From Bacillus sp. OV166 (GTDB lineage Bacteria > Bacillota > Bacilli > Bacillales > Cytobacillaceae): 64,000 nucleotides of DNA. Both the position numbers and the translations under genes were made by a program. Location: contig NZ_FXWM01000001.1 in the NCBI RefSeq assembly GCF_900177675.1, forward strand, positions 4,721,001 through 4,785,000. Reading direction: 5' to 3'. Position 1 is the stretch's first letter. The number at the start of each line of letters is the position of its first letter. Below are positions 25,191-33,191 of the stretch, piece by piece. The notes beneath the pieces are model-generated. The model saw nothing but the letters and a program-made list of their open reading frames with translations, made no database searches and had not been told where the DNA came from.

Positions 25191-26708
25191 TCACAATGAG
25201 CCTTTTTCATTTAACAAATAAATCTTTCTATATTTCTCATAAAGATAATCAATTAAATATTTAGGATTTAGGCCCTCTCCTGTAACATCCTGTAAGATTT
25301 CAAGCGGTTTTTTCATTTTTCCATATTGGTGGATATTTTCGGTCAGCCATTCTTTTATCGGCAAAATGGTACCGTCTTCGGCTAATTGATCAAAGTTCGG
25401 AAGATCATCCATCATTTTATGCTTAAATTGTGCTGCATACATGTAGCCTAAGGCATAAGATGGGAAATAACCAAAGCTGCCTCCTGCCCAATGGACATCT
25501 TGAAGAACTCCCTGTGCATCATTTTCAGGGCAAATTCCTAAGTATTCTTCGTACTTGTCATTCCAAATAGTCGGTAAATCCTTTACATCGATCTCATCAT
25601 TGAATAAGCCTTTTTCAATTTCATAGCGGATAATAACATGGAGCGGGTATGTTAATTCATCTGCTTCAATTCTAATGAATGACGGTTTAGATTCGTTTAT
25701 AGCGCGATAGAATTCTTCAATTTCCACTTGGTCAAATTGACCATTTGCATATTCTTTTAAAAGATCGTAGTTATTTTTCCAAAATGGTAAACTTCGTCCA
25801 AGGATGTTCTCATAAAAAAGAGACTGAGATTCGTGAATTCCAGTTGATGTTCCTGAACAAAGAGGAGTCCCAATCAAGTCTTTAGAAACATTCTGTTCAT
25901 ATAAAGCATGACCGCCTTCATGAATCGTGCCAAAAACTGCTGTCCGAAAGTCGTTTTCGTCATATTTGGTGGTAACGCGGACATCGCCAGGATTTAACCC
26001 AATTGCAAAAGGATGAACGGTTTCATCCAGTCTTCCTGCTTGAAAGTTATAACCTATTTTGCCAAGGATCTTCAAACTAAATTCACGTTGTTTTTCCTTT
26101 GGAAATTTTTCATATAGAAAATCCGTTTTTGGTTTATGTGGAGATTTTGAAATTTGTTTAACCAAAGGAACTATTTTATCTCTTAATTCACCAAATACTT
26201 GATCTAAAACTTTCATTGTGATGCCAGGTTCGTACATATCTAATAACACATCATATTTATTAACTTCATGACCCCAATATGTGATAAACTTTTTTGTCAT
26301 CGCGACAAGCTTTTCTAAGTAAGGACTAAATAAGGCAAAATCCGAATTTTCCTTCGCTTCCTCCCACACACTCTCTGCCTTTGACTGGAGAATCACAAAT
26401 TCCTTGTATTCTTCAGCTGGGATTTTTTTATTTCTTTCATATTCTTTTTTACATTCTTCGAGGATTTTGCGTGTCTTTTCTGACAGTGATTGTTTTGATA
26501 AATTAGCTATGTATGCTGCCATCTCTTCAGAAGTAGACATTTTAAATACTTCGGACGATAACATCCCAATTACTTCGGACCGTTGTTCCACCCCTTGCTT
26601 CGGGGCCCCAGTTCTTAGATCCCAATAAACTAATCCAAGTGCTTCGTTGTAGGCAGACATCTTTTTCACATAATCTAGAAATTCTTTTTCTAATAGTTCA
26701 TACTTCAA
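25191..26708 (-). CDS. ypwA: Metallocarboxypeptidase M32 (YpwA)
   Basis: Cytoplasmic, thermostable-carboxypeptidase-1 type enzyme of 505 aa that trims C-terminal residues from peptides. The zinc motif HEGGH is in GTIHEGGHALYEQ near residue 265. The family motifs DVRVTTKYDENDF, ESQSLFYEN and the downstream glutamate are also present, as is IRYEIEKGL. Length equals B. subtilis YpwA. The start ATG 26708 follows GGGGGGATTGC. No partner gene is close; it sits between the oxidase operon and the repeat-rich stretch. Confidence 0.93.
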   Translation of the reverse strand: MKYELLEKEFLDYVKKMSAYNEALGLVYWDLRTGAPKQGVEQRSEVIGMLSSEVFKMSTSEEMAAYIANLSKQSLSEKTRKILEECKKEYERNKKIPAEEYKEFVILQSKAESVWEEAKENSDFALFSPYLEKLVAMTKKFITYWGHEVNKYDVLLDMYEPGITMKVLDQVFGELRDKIVPLVKQISKSPHKPKTDFLYEKFPKEKQREFSLKILGKIGYNFQAGRLDETVHPFAIGLNPGDVRVTTKYDENDFRTAVFGTIHEGGHALYEQNVSKDLIGTPLCSGTSTGIHESQSLFYENILGRSLPFWKNNYDLLKEYANGQFDQVEIEEFYRAINESKPSFIRIEADELTYPLHVIIRYEIEKGLFNDEIDVKDLPTIWNDKYEEYLGICPENDAQGVLQDVHWAGGSFGYFPSYALGYMYAAQFKHKMMDDLPNFDQLAEDGTILPIKEWLTENIHQYGKMKKPLEILQDVTGEGLNPKYLIDYLYEKYRKIYLLNEKGSL

Positions 26709-26794
26709 TGCAATCCCCCCCTTTTAATTCCCATTAAATTTTAACACATTATTCTGAAAAGTATGCAAAATACTGTTCACAAGTTAATAAAAAA

Positions 26795-26817
26795 ACAACA
26801 GAAAGAAGTTCTGTTGT
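26795..26817. repeat. 23-bp palindrome, copy 1
   Basis: ACAACAGAA-AGAAG-TTCTGTTGT has perfect 9-bp arms. Six or more As to its left give a T-tract on the minus strand, so it may act as a terminator. A copy differing at one loop base is at 27120. Confidence 0.75.
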
Positions 26818-26887
26818 CAGAAAGGGTATTTTTCTCGGCAATTTTTTATTCTCAGCATTTAATTATTCATTGTACCTGCTAATGGGC

Positions 26888-27021
26888 CTGTTGATTTGCG
26901 CGGAGGGCACGTAGACTCCTGCGGGATTACGGGGCAGGGGAGACCCCGCAGGCGCTTCAGCGCCGAGGAGGCTCCCCGGCACGCCCGCGGAAAGCGAAGT
27001 GCCTGGAGCGCAAATCAACAG
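26888..27021. repeat. 134-bp GC-rich palindromic element, copy 1
   Basis: Bounded by a perfect 14-bp inverted repeat (CTGTTGATTTGCGC / GCGCAAATCAACAG), with nested internal stems. Same length as, and opposite orientation to, the element at 60014-60147. It contains no ORF. It looks like a MITE or REP-like unit common in Bacillus; mobility is inferred. Confidence 0.85.
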
Positions 27022-27119
27022 ACATGTTGCAAAGTCTATATATCATAACAAATTAACGCGGTGAATTGTTAAAGTTATTGTAGAAAATAATAGGCTGCCG
27101 AAAGTTTCTCGACTGCCTG

Positions 27120-27142
27120 ACAACAGAAAGAATTTCTGTTGT
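27120..27142. repeat. 23-bp palindrome, copy 2
   Basis: ACAACAGAA-AGAAT-TTCTGTTGT is identical to the copy at 26795 except for one loop base. Sequence beside it (CGGCAGCCTATTATTTTC on the minus strand) loosely resembles the plus-strand flank of copy 1, so the pair may be arms of a larger inverted structure. Confidence 0.7.
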
Positions 27143-27249
27143 AAAATAAATTTATAGGGAAAAGAGGATGCTAGATGGAAAATAACTAAATAAAGCACTA
27201 CCAAATGGTTAAACAACTGGGATTGTTAAGAAGTCACTTTTTTCAACGA

Positions 27250-27483
27250 TTACTTCTTAGCAATGGCTACTCTCCATGTTTCAGGACCTTCCTCAAGGTA
27301 CTCCCAAGAGAATTGCTCATGTCTTTCCATCATGAATTGATATAATAGTGGTCTAGGGTCATGGTCATTTACAATCATCATTGTCTCACCTGATACTAAA
27401 CCGTCAAATCCGCCAAAGATTGTTGGATGTTTTTCACGTGGTGGAAAATCTGGAACATTAATGACTTTTGCGTAAGTTTGCAT
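27250..27483 (-). CDS. DUF2249 domain protein
   Basis: A 77-aa single-domain protein. The core VNDHDPRPLLYQF...WEYLEEGPETWRVAI is the DUF2249 signature, a small SirA/TusA-like fold often found with denitrification and NO genes. Function is unproven; redox or sulfur-relay roles have been proposed by fold. The start is ATG 27483 after GGGAGTG rather than the upstream frame opening at 27498. It is the first of three DUF2249 proteins within 4.4 kb, close to NO reductase. Confidence 0.88.
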   Translation of the reverse strand: MQTYAKVINVPDFPPREKHPTIFGGFDGLVSGETMMIVNDHDPRPLLYQFMMERHEQFSWEYLEEGPETWRVAIAKK

Positions 27484-27600
27484 TATTTTCACTCCCATTA
27501 GTTTGTTAACTTCCTTTTTATTATAAGGAAACTTGGTCTAAAACTTAGTGAGTGGTATCACACCAATAAGATGATTTTGTTAATACAGGGGGTATGACCA

Positions 27601-27753
27601 ATGAAGGAACTAATTGGAAAGTGTAAGTGCTGCAGTAAAGAAATTTATTGCTTAGATGGCTTTTTTAACGGTATCCATACCGAGGAGAAAGAGATTTATT
27701 GTTTTGAATGCCACGAAATATTGATTTTGAACAAAGAAAATCCGCAAAGCTGA
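27601..27753 (+). CDS. Small zinc-binding protein (50 aa)
   Basis: Opens MKELIGKCKCCSKEIYCLDG and ends with a second CFECHE pair before a short tail. The four-cysteine layout (CKCC ... CFEC) suggests a structural zinc or redox site. AGGGGGT precedes the ATG at a proper distance. Its last codons run into the left arm of a strong terminator. I do not recognise the family. The location between a DUF2249 gene and NO reductase suggests a link to NO/anaerobic physiology, but only by context. Confidence 0.6.
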   Translation: MKELIGKCKCCSKEIYCLDGFFNGIHTEEKEIYCFECHEILILNKENPQS

Positions 27754-27768
27754 CCTTTGCGGATTTTT
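27737..27768. terminator. Bidirectional terminator, zinc protein / norB
   Basis: A 9-bp stem TCCGCAAAG/CTTTGCGGA has TTTTTCT on the plus side and an A-rich left flank giving TTTTC on the minus side. The left arm overlaps the last codons of the 50-aa ORF. Confidence 0.85.
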
Positions 27769-27771
27769 CTA

Positions 27772-30135
27772 TTAATCCTCGTCAATTGAAAGATCTTTAA
27801 CAGGGAGTTTTTCTCCTTCTTTGTGGGTTGGCTTCCGTAAATTAAAGATTGCTTTAATACAGAATAACAATAATACTACCACTCCGATTAAGAAAATGGT
27901 GTCAGGCACCGCACGCCATGTTAATAATGTTTCAACAATATCCTTTTGTAGGAATGATGCTGAACGAGAAGCAGCATAACCATGATTAAAAGCTTCTTTG
28001 ATTTGAATGAAACCAACAGGAAGCAAGGATAGGAAAACCATTCCTGCAAGTCCAACGTTTAACATGATACAGCTAAATTTAATCCACTTATCATTCCATG
28101 CCTCTGGTTTTACAATGTTTCTCAATGAGTAAAGTAATACTGCACATGCAAACATTCCGTACACACCCATCATGGATCCATGACCGTGAGCAGGTGTTAA
28201 GAATTGTCCGTGTTCAAAATAGCTGACTGCCGGTAAGTTAATTAAGAATCCAAGCACACCTGCGCCAACTAAGTTCCAAATAGCAACAGAGATTAAGAAC
28301 CAGAACGTTCCTTTGTATGGGAAATCTACCCCACCCTCACGCATCATCTTATATTGCTCATATGCTTCAAGGATTAACAATGTTAACGGAATTACTTCTA
28401 ATGCTGAGAATACTGCTCCAAGAGCCAGCCAAACTTCTGCTGAACCATTATAGTAGTAGTGGTGACCGATTCCAATTACCCCACTGCCCAAGAGCAGGAT
28501 CAATTGGAAATAAAGTTGTCTTACTGTAGATTTTTTCGTTACAAGACCGAGTTGAACCAATAAGAAACCAATAACAACAACCGCAAAAACCTCAAAAATA
28601 CCTTCTACCCATAAGTGAATAATCCACCAGCGCCAGTAATCTGCAAATGTGAAGCTTGTACCTGGGTTGATAAACAAGGCAAATATATAGAATGCTGGCA
28701 CCGCGATGGCTGAGTAGAATAACAGATGAATAAGTCCGCCTTTATCATTCTCTCTCTTCAGACCAGCCCTGACACCTCTATAAACGATAAACAGCCAAAT
28801 TAGCATACCGACAATCAAAATAATCTGCCAGATACGTCCAAGCTCAATGTACTCCCAGCCAGTATGACCGAATAAGAACCAGTTGTTTCCTAAGTAGCCA
28901 TTTGCACCTAGCCATTCTCCGACCATACTTCCGACAACAAGGACAACCAGTGCCCAGAATAAAATATCTACTAATAAACCTTGTTTCTTAGGCTCATAAC
29001 CTCCAACTAGCGGCGCTACATATATTCCCATTCCAAGCCATGCCGTAGCGATCCAGAAGATAGCAAGCTGTAGGTGGTAACCTTTTGTAATATTAAATGG
29101 AAGAATATCGTGAATCCACTTCATACCGAAGAAACTATCAGGTTCGATATAATAGTGAGCTAGTAACGCCCCAAACATACACTGGACAAAGAATAATGCT
29201 GCCACAATGACGAAGTATTTTCCTGTTTTCACCTGAGAGCTCGTCACCGGCACTTTCCGTAAATCAATTCGTGGGAAATTACCTTCTTTATAGGCTTCCT
29301 GCATACCAAATTGATAACGGTAGAAAATAAATAGGATAACTCCAACCATTAATACAAATAATGTTATGCTAGCACCGCTCCACCAAATAGCAGAAAAGGA
29401 TAATTGGTTTCCTGCGTCTTCATAGTAAGGCCAATTATTAGTATACGTGATTTTATCACCTTCGCGGACTGTACTTGAAAGCCACGCAGTCCAGAAAAAG
29501 AAATCAGATATTTGGGTGATTTGATCCCCTTTTGCAACATAAGCTCGATCGTCTTTTGGCATATCCCCTTCTTTAATAAGGTTTGCCTTTAACCCCCAAC
29601 CGTCGCCTTTAGTAAATATCTTTTTATAGTACTCTCTTACTTTTTCAAGTCCAAACACTTGAGCATTTGTTAGTTTCATTGTATCGCTTTTGCTATCATA
29701 ACGATTTTTACGCATTTCTTTTATTACTTTATTTTTTATAACGGATTTTTGATCTTCATTTAATGAAGCATAATCTTTACCGAATTCATCATTTGCTTTA
29801 AAATCTTGCATTCCTTCAGTATAGAGCTTTAAAGCTTCCGCTGTATAATCGGGACCCATATAAGAACCGTGACCTAAAACGGTACCATAATCCATTAAAC
29901 CGTACTTTTGAAAAACGGCCTGTCCGCCCATAATTGTATCTTTTGTAAATAAAACGTCACCCTTTTCATTGGTAACCTCTACAGGTCTTGGTGCCTGCTC
30001 CTTAAAGATCCAATAGCCACCTCCTAGTAATACCGTGAAGCTCAGTAAAATGGTTATAACTAATATTGATTTAAGCATTGCATTTTTATTCGTCTTCACC
30101 ACTTTTTTGGTTGGTGTTCCCCGTTGTATTTCCAT
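27772..30135 (-). CDS. norB: Quinol-dependent nitric oxide reductase (qNOR)
   Basis: Single-subunit NO reductase of 787 aa that reduces NO to N2O with electrons from quinol, in the membrane. One N-terminal helix and a large external domain (about residues 40-225, no cytochrome c CXXCH) are followed by a 12-helix catalytic core. Visible metal-site pieces are HLQLAIFWIATAW, HLWVEGIFEVFAVVVIGF (with the Glu that replaces the oxidase Tyr), IGIGHHYYYNG (the His pair), and LTPAHGHGSMMGVYGMFA. The ATG is at 30135 (MEIQRGTPTKK). It is divergent from a Crp/Fnr gene, with an operator-like palindrome between them. Confidence 0.94.
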   Translation of the reverse strand: MEIQRGTPTKKVVKTNKNAMLKSILVITILLSFTVLLGGGYWIFKEQAPRPVEVTNEKGDVLFTKDTIMGGQAVFQKYGLMDYGTVLGHGSYMGPDYTAEALKLYTEGMQDFKANDEFGKDYASLNEDQKSVIKNKVIKEMRKNRYDSKSDTMKLTNAQVFGLEKVREYYKKIFTKGDGWGLKANLIKEGDMPKDDRAYVAKGDQITQISDFFFWTAWLSSTVREGDKITYTNNWPYYEDAGNQLSFSAIWWSGASITLFVLMVGVILFIFYRYQFGMQEAYKEGNFPRIDLRKVPVTSSQVKTGKYFVIVAALFFVQCMFGALLAHYYIEPDSFFGMKWIHDILPFNITKGYHLQLAIFWIATAWLGMGIYVAPLVGGYEPKKQGLLVDILFWALVVLVVGSMVGEWLGANGYLGNNWFLFGHTGWEYIELGRIWQIILIVGMLIWLFIVYRGVRAGLKRENDKGGLIHLLFYSAIAVPAFYIFALFINPGTSFTFADYWRWWIIHLWVEGIFEVFAVVVIGFLLVQLGLVTKKSTVRQLYFQLILLLGSGVIGIGHHYYYNGSAEVWLALGAVFSALEVIPLTLLILEAYEQYKMMREGGVDFPYKGTFWFLISVAIWNLVGAGVLGFLINLPAVSYFEHGQFLTPAHGHGSMMGVYGMFACAVLLYSLRNIVKPEAWNDKWIKFSCIMLNVGLAGMVFLSLLPVGFIQIKEAFNHGYAASRSASFLQKDIVETLLTWRAVPDTIFLIGVVVLLLFCIKAIFNLRKPTHKEGEKLPVKDLSIDED

Positions 30136-30221
30136 TCCAAATTCACCCTTTCATATTTTCTCACAAATCGTATTGTAACTTTCACAAGACCGTCACACAG
30201 TGAAGCAACTCATCGTACTCC

Positions 30222-30237
30222 TGTGATATTTCCCACA
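30222..30237. promoter_or_regulatory. Crp/Fnr-like operator between norB and crp gene
   Basis: TGTGA-TATTTC-CCACA matches the TGTGA-N6-TCACA consensus with one mismatch. It sits midway between the two divergent starts (30135 and 30361). The promoter boxes were not clear, so which gene it controls is open. Confidence 0.55.
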
Positions 30238-30360
30238 CCACAGTTCCGACTGAGAATTATTTTCATAAAAACTAGTTATCTATGACGGAGGTCACATAAT
30301 TACAGTGAAAACACTGCTACAATTTAGTCAAACAGAATTACTAATACGAAGGTGATGTTA

Positions 30361-31053
30361 ATGAAGCAAGAGGACATAGTAAAAAGATTGTCTGAGGTCC
30401 CAATCTTCAAAGAATTATCGGCAGAAGAATTAGAGCCCATCGTGAAGATTGCACAAACTCGTTTTTATAAACATAAGAGGTATATTTTTATGCAGGACGA
30501 TCCACTTGACCGAGTTTTCTTTATTCATAGTGGAAAAATAAAGATCTGTAAAACAGACCAATCAGGGAAAGAACAACTAATATCCGTGCTTGAACCTGGT
30601 GAAATGTTTCCACATGCAGGATTTTTCAGAAAAGGAAATTTCCCAGCTCATGCGGAAGTGATGGAAGATACAAATCTGATTGTTATTCCCATAGATAAGT
30701 TTGAAGAAATACTTATTTCCTATCCAGAGCTTTGCATCAAGTTATTCAAAGTATTAGGAGAAAAAATAGTAGATTTGCAGGGAAGATTAGAAGCACAAGT
30801 TCTCCATAACACTTTTGAACAAATAATATTACTACTTATTTGGCTCTGTAAATCAAATGGCGAGATGGTTGGCGAGCGCTATAAGCTAACAACGCAGTTC
30901 ACCAATCGCGAATTAGCCAATATGATTGGCACTTCAAGAGAAACTGTCAGTAGGACGATCAATCATGTGAAAAAGAAAGACTATGTTGCCTTGGATGAGG
31001 ATGGTTTTTACCTAATTGACAGGGAAGCCCTTCAGCGGGAATTATTCTATTAA
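30361..31053 (+). CDS. Crp/Fnr family transcription regulator (paralogue 1)
   Basis: 230-aa regulator with an N-terminal cyclic-nucleotide-binding-like beta barrel (about residues 15-125), a dimer helix and a winged-helix DNA domain. The recognition helix is TNRELANMIGTSRETVSRTI; the R-E-x-x-S-R pattern predicts binding to TGTGA half-sites. There is no clustered cysteine set for a 4Fe-4S centre (isolated Cys in KICKTD, ELCIK and WLCKS), so it is not a classical Fnr. I chose ATG 30361 after GAAGGTGAT; ATG 30355 and GTG 30352 are alternatives. It heads a five-gene unit that runs to 33133. Confidence 0.88.
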   Translation: MKQEDIVKRLSEVPIFKELSAEELEPIVKIAQTRFYKHKRYIFMQDDPLDRVFFIHSGKIKICKTDQSGKEQLISVLEPGEMFPHAGFFRKGNFPAHAEVMEDTNLIVIPIDKFEEILISYPELCIKLFKVLGEKIVDLQGRLEAQVLHNTFEQIILLLIWLCKSNGEMVGERYKLTTQFTNRELANMIGTSRETVSRTINHVKKKDYVALDEDGFYLIDREALQRELFY

Positions 31054-31099
31054 TTTAGCAGGCTTGGATTTATAAAATATAAGAGGAGTTGTAACTACG

Positions 31100-31333
31100 A
31101 TGGAACAACGAATTATCGAACTTGATGTACGCGAGGATTTAAAGAATAAAATTGAACCCTTTCAAAAAATAATAGAGGCTATTAAGGAAGTAAAGGATAA
31201 TGATATATTTATCCTTCATGCCCCCTTTAAACCAGTACCACTTTTCGCGGTATTAAAAGCAAAAGGCTTTACTCATGAAGAAGAAGAAATTGAGAGTAAA
31301 CATTGGAAAGTAACTTTTACAAAGAAAGCTTAA
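31100..31333 (+). CDS. DUF2249 domain protein
   Basis: A 77-aa protein with the family start IIELDVREDLKNKIEPFQKI and the middle ILHAPFKPVPLFAVLKAKGF, which is the canonical DUF2249 pattern. AGAGGAG lies before the ATG. It has no cysteines for sulfur transfer, unlike TusA, which shares the fold. Second gene of the crp-headed operon; the next gene begins 21 bases later. Confidence 0.88.
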   Translation: MEQRIIELDVREDLKNKIEPFQKIIEAIKEVKDNDIFILHAPFKPVPLFAVLKAKGFTHEEEEIESKHWKVTFTKKA

Positions 31334-31354
31334 TGGAAGAAGGGGTGAATATTC

Positions 31355-31561
31355 ATGATTTTGGATAATCGAGGTTTAGAACCGCCACAGCCAATGATGA
31401 GAACCTTAGCCGCCTTGGAAACCCTTGGGAAAAATGAGGTTTTGACAATAATTAATGACCGCAGGCCGATGTTCCTTTATGAGCAATTAGAAGAATTAGG
31501 CTATCAGCAGCGTACAGAACAACAAAATGACGGAAGTTTTAAAATTGAAATCTTCCGGTAA
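31355..31561 (+). CDS. DUF2249 domain protein
   Basis: A 68-aa protein opening MILDNRGLEPPQPMMRTLAA, the second subtype of DUF2249 with the conserved LDNRGLEPPxPM. The C-terminal half has INDRRPMFLYEQLEELGY. GAAGGGGTG lies before the ATG. Two different DUF2249 forms side by side in one operon suggest they pair or act together; that is inference. The next gene follows after 14 bases. Confidence 0.88.
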   Translation: MILDNRGLEPPQPMMRTLAALETLGKNEVLTIINDRRPMFLYEQLEELGYQQRTEQQNDGSFKIEIFR

Positions 31562-31575
31562 GAGGGTGAAATGTC

Positions 31576-32820
31576 ATGCTTCCTCAAAATATGGGAAGTG
31601 AAACGAATATTATGCTTCCATTTTCATTTATCTTGTTTAGTTTAATTGCCTTGGTGTTTTCACAAATTCTTCTTTTAGTAAATGGTCAATTGATGGCGGA
31701 TGGGAGCTTTAGAATCCCAGTAATTTGGGCAACAGCCCATTTATTAATTCTAGGCTGGGCATTAATGGCAGCAATGGGAGCGATGTATCAGCTTGTACCT
31801 GTTGCATTCCTAACTAAAATATGGAATGAAAGATTTGGTTTTATACAATTTTTTCTTACTGCGATCGGTATAACTTCATTTTCAGCGATGTTATATTGGT
31901 CACCACAAAATGCAATGATTCCTGGTGTCCTTACTTTACTCGGCATCTTAATGTTTTTATTCCAAATGTTTTTGACACTAAAAAAACAAGCAAAACCAAC
32001 TATTCTTACAGCTTTCGTCGGTTCGTCCCTTGTTTGTTTATTTATTACGATTTCTTTAGGGATTACATTGATTTATTGCTTAAAAACAGGATTTGCCGGT
32101 GAATATTATCAATCGATTTTTAAAGCCCATTTATTAATGGGAGTTACTGGTTGGTTTACATTGTTAATTTTTGGATTTTCATATAAGATGGTGCCTATGT
32201 TTTCGCTAACTCATGGTTTTCCGATGATTCAGGCTAAATATGTTTATGTTTTTTATCTTTCAGGTCTTGTTGTATCGCTGGTTTCCTTCTTTACTAATAA
32301 CAATACCCTTTTGAAAATTGGTTTCTTGCTGCTTTTAATAGGATTTTCCATTTTCAGCTGGCATATTAGAATAATCATCAAAAAAAGATTGAAGAAAACA
32401 TTAGATAAACCTTTTACGATTGCACTAGTGGCTATTGGGTTTGGAAATGTCATTCATTTTGCAGCTTTTATAATGCTTTGGAATCATGATGTTAACACTT
32501 TTACTGGCCCGCTTATCTATGCCTATTTATTACTTTGGATTGTCTTAAGTATTGTTAGTTATTTATATAAAATAGTTCCATTCCTTTGGTGGACTTACAA
32601 ATACAGTAAGGAAATCGGGAAAAATAAGGTCCCTTCATTAAAAGAGATGATGAATGAAAAAATGGTTATTCCGTTATTTTCTTTATTTATTGTCGCTATA
32701 CTGATAGTTTTTTGTGCTCTAGCTTTTCATATTGCTATTCTCTTTAATGTTGGTCAGTCCGTACTTTCGATTGTTTTTATTATCATTGCAATTAATATCC
32801 TAAGCGTATTAAAAAAATAG
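31576..32820 (+). CDS. Polytopic membrane protein, heme-copper-oxidase-like
   Basis: A 414-aa protein with about 12 hydrophobic helices. Two matching segments stand out: TAHLLILGW...MYQLVPVAF (residues 54-78) and KAHLLMGVTGW...SYKMVPMF (184-209). A weaker third copy, YAYLLLWIV...LYKIVPFLWW (315-339), lacks the histidine. The AHL...GW...Y..VP pattern recalls subunit I-like or NnrS-like proteins of NO metabolism, and His55, His185 and His294 could bind heme or metal. It lacks the full CuB set, so catalysis like an oxidase is unlikely. GAGGGTG precedes the ATG. Fourth gene of the unit. Confidence 0.75.
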   Translation: MLPQNMGSETNIMLPFSFILFSLIALVFSQILLLVNGQLMADGSFRIPVIWATAHLLILGWALMAAMGAMYQLVPVAFLTKIWNERFGFIQFFLTAIGITSFSAMLYWSPQNAMIPGVLTLLGILMFLFQMFLTLKKQAKPTILTAFVGSSLVCLFITISLGITLIYCLKTGFAGEYYQSIFKAHLLMGVTGWFTLLIFGFSYKMVPMFSLTHGFPMIQAKYVYVFYLSGLVVSLVSFFTNNNTLLKIGFLLLLIGFSIFSWHIRIIIKKRLKKTLDKPFTIALVAIGFGNVIHFAAFIMLWNHDVNTFTGPLIYAYLLLWIVLSIVSYLYKIVPFLWWTYKYSKEIGKNKVPSLKEMMNEKMVIPLFSLFIVAILIVFCALAFHIAILFNVGQSVLSIVFIIIAINILSVLKK

Positions 32821-32833
32821 TGAGGTGTTTATG

Positions 32834-33133
32834 ATGAATATAAAAGAAAAGATCCTAACTGAGTTAAAGAGTGTTTACGATCCTGAATTAAATATAAATG
32901 TCGTTGACCTAGGCTTAATTTATAATGTAGAGGTAACAGAAACCACTGATGTTACTATTACCATGACGTTAACAACACCCGGCTGCCCACTCCATGACAG
33001 CATAACCAGCGGGGTACGTTATTGTGTGGAAGGAATGGATGAAACTAAAAAAGTTGAAGTAAATCTTGTCTGGGAGCCAGCCTGGTCACCAGACAAAATG
33101 ACAGCTGAAGGCCTACGATTATTAGGTAGATAA
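32834..33133 (+). CDS. MIP18-family Fe-S assembly factor (DUF59)
   Basis: A 99-aa single-domain protein of the SufT/PaaD/MIP18 family, which helps insert iron-sulfur clusters into client proteins. It opens MNIKEKILTELKSVYDPELN, then VDLGLIYNVEV and the family cysteine in TTPGCPLHDSITSGV. AGTGAGGTG precedes the two ATGs at 32831 and 32834; the second has the better spacing. It closes the crp-DUF2249-DUF2249-membrane protein operon. This is sensible for repairing Fe-S proteins hit by NO, though that is inference. Confidence 0.88.
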   Translation: MNIKEKILTELKSVYDPELNINVVDLGLIYNVEVTETTDVTITMTLTTPGCPLHDSITSGVRYCVEGMDETKKVEVNLVWEPAWSPDKMTAEGLRLLGR

Positions 33134-33136
33134 AAT

Positions 33137-33177
33137 ACAAAGCGGAAGAGCCTTTAATAGGTCCTTCCGCTTTGTTT
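33137..33177. terminator. Bidirectional terminator after the NO operon
   Basis: The stem ACAAAGCGGAAG...CTTCCGCTTTGT, with T/A tails on both sides, lies between the convergent crp operon and ypvA. Confidence 0.88.
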
Positions 33178-33191
33178 ATTCTTCATGAATA

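Larger units (their letters stand above)
26709..27249. other. Gene-free, repeat-rich intergenic region
   Basis: About 540 bases without a supported gene. It holds two copies of a 23-bp palindrome (26795 and 27120) on either side of a 134-bp GC-rich element (26888-27021). The rest is AT-rich. The promoter of ypwA must lie at its left end but was not assigned. Confidence 0.7.
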
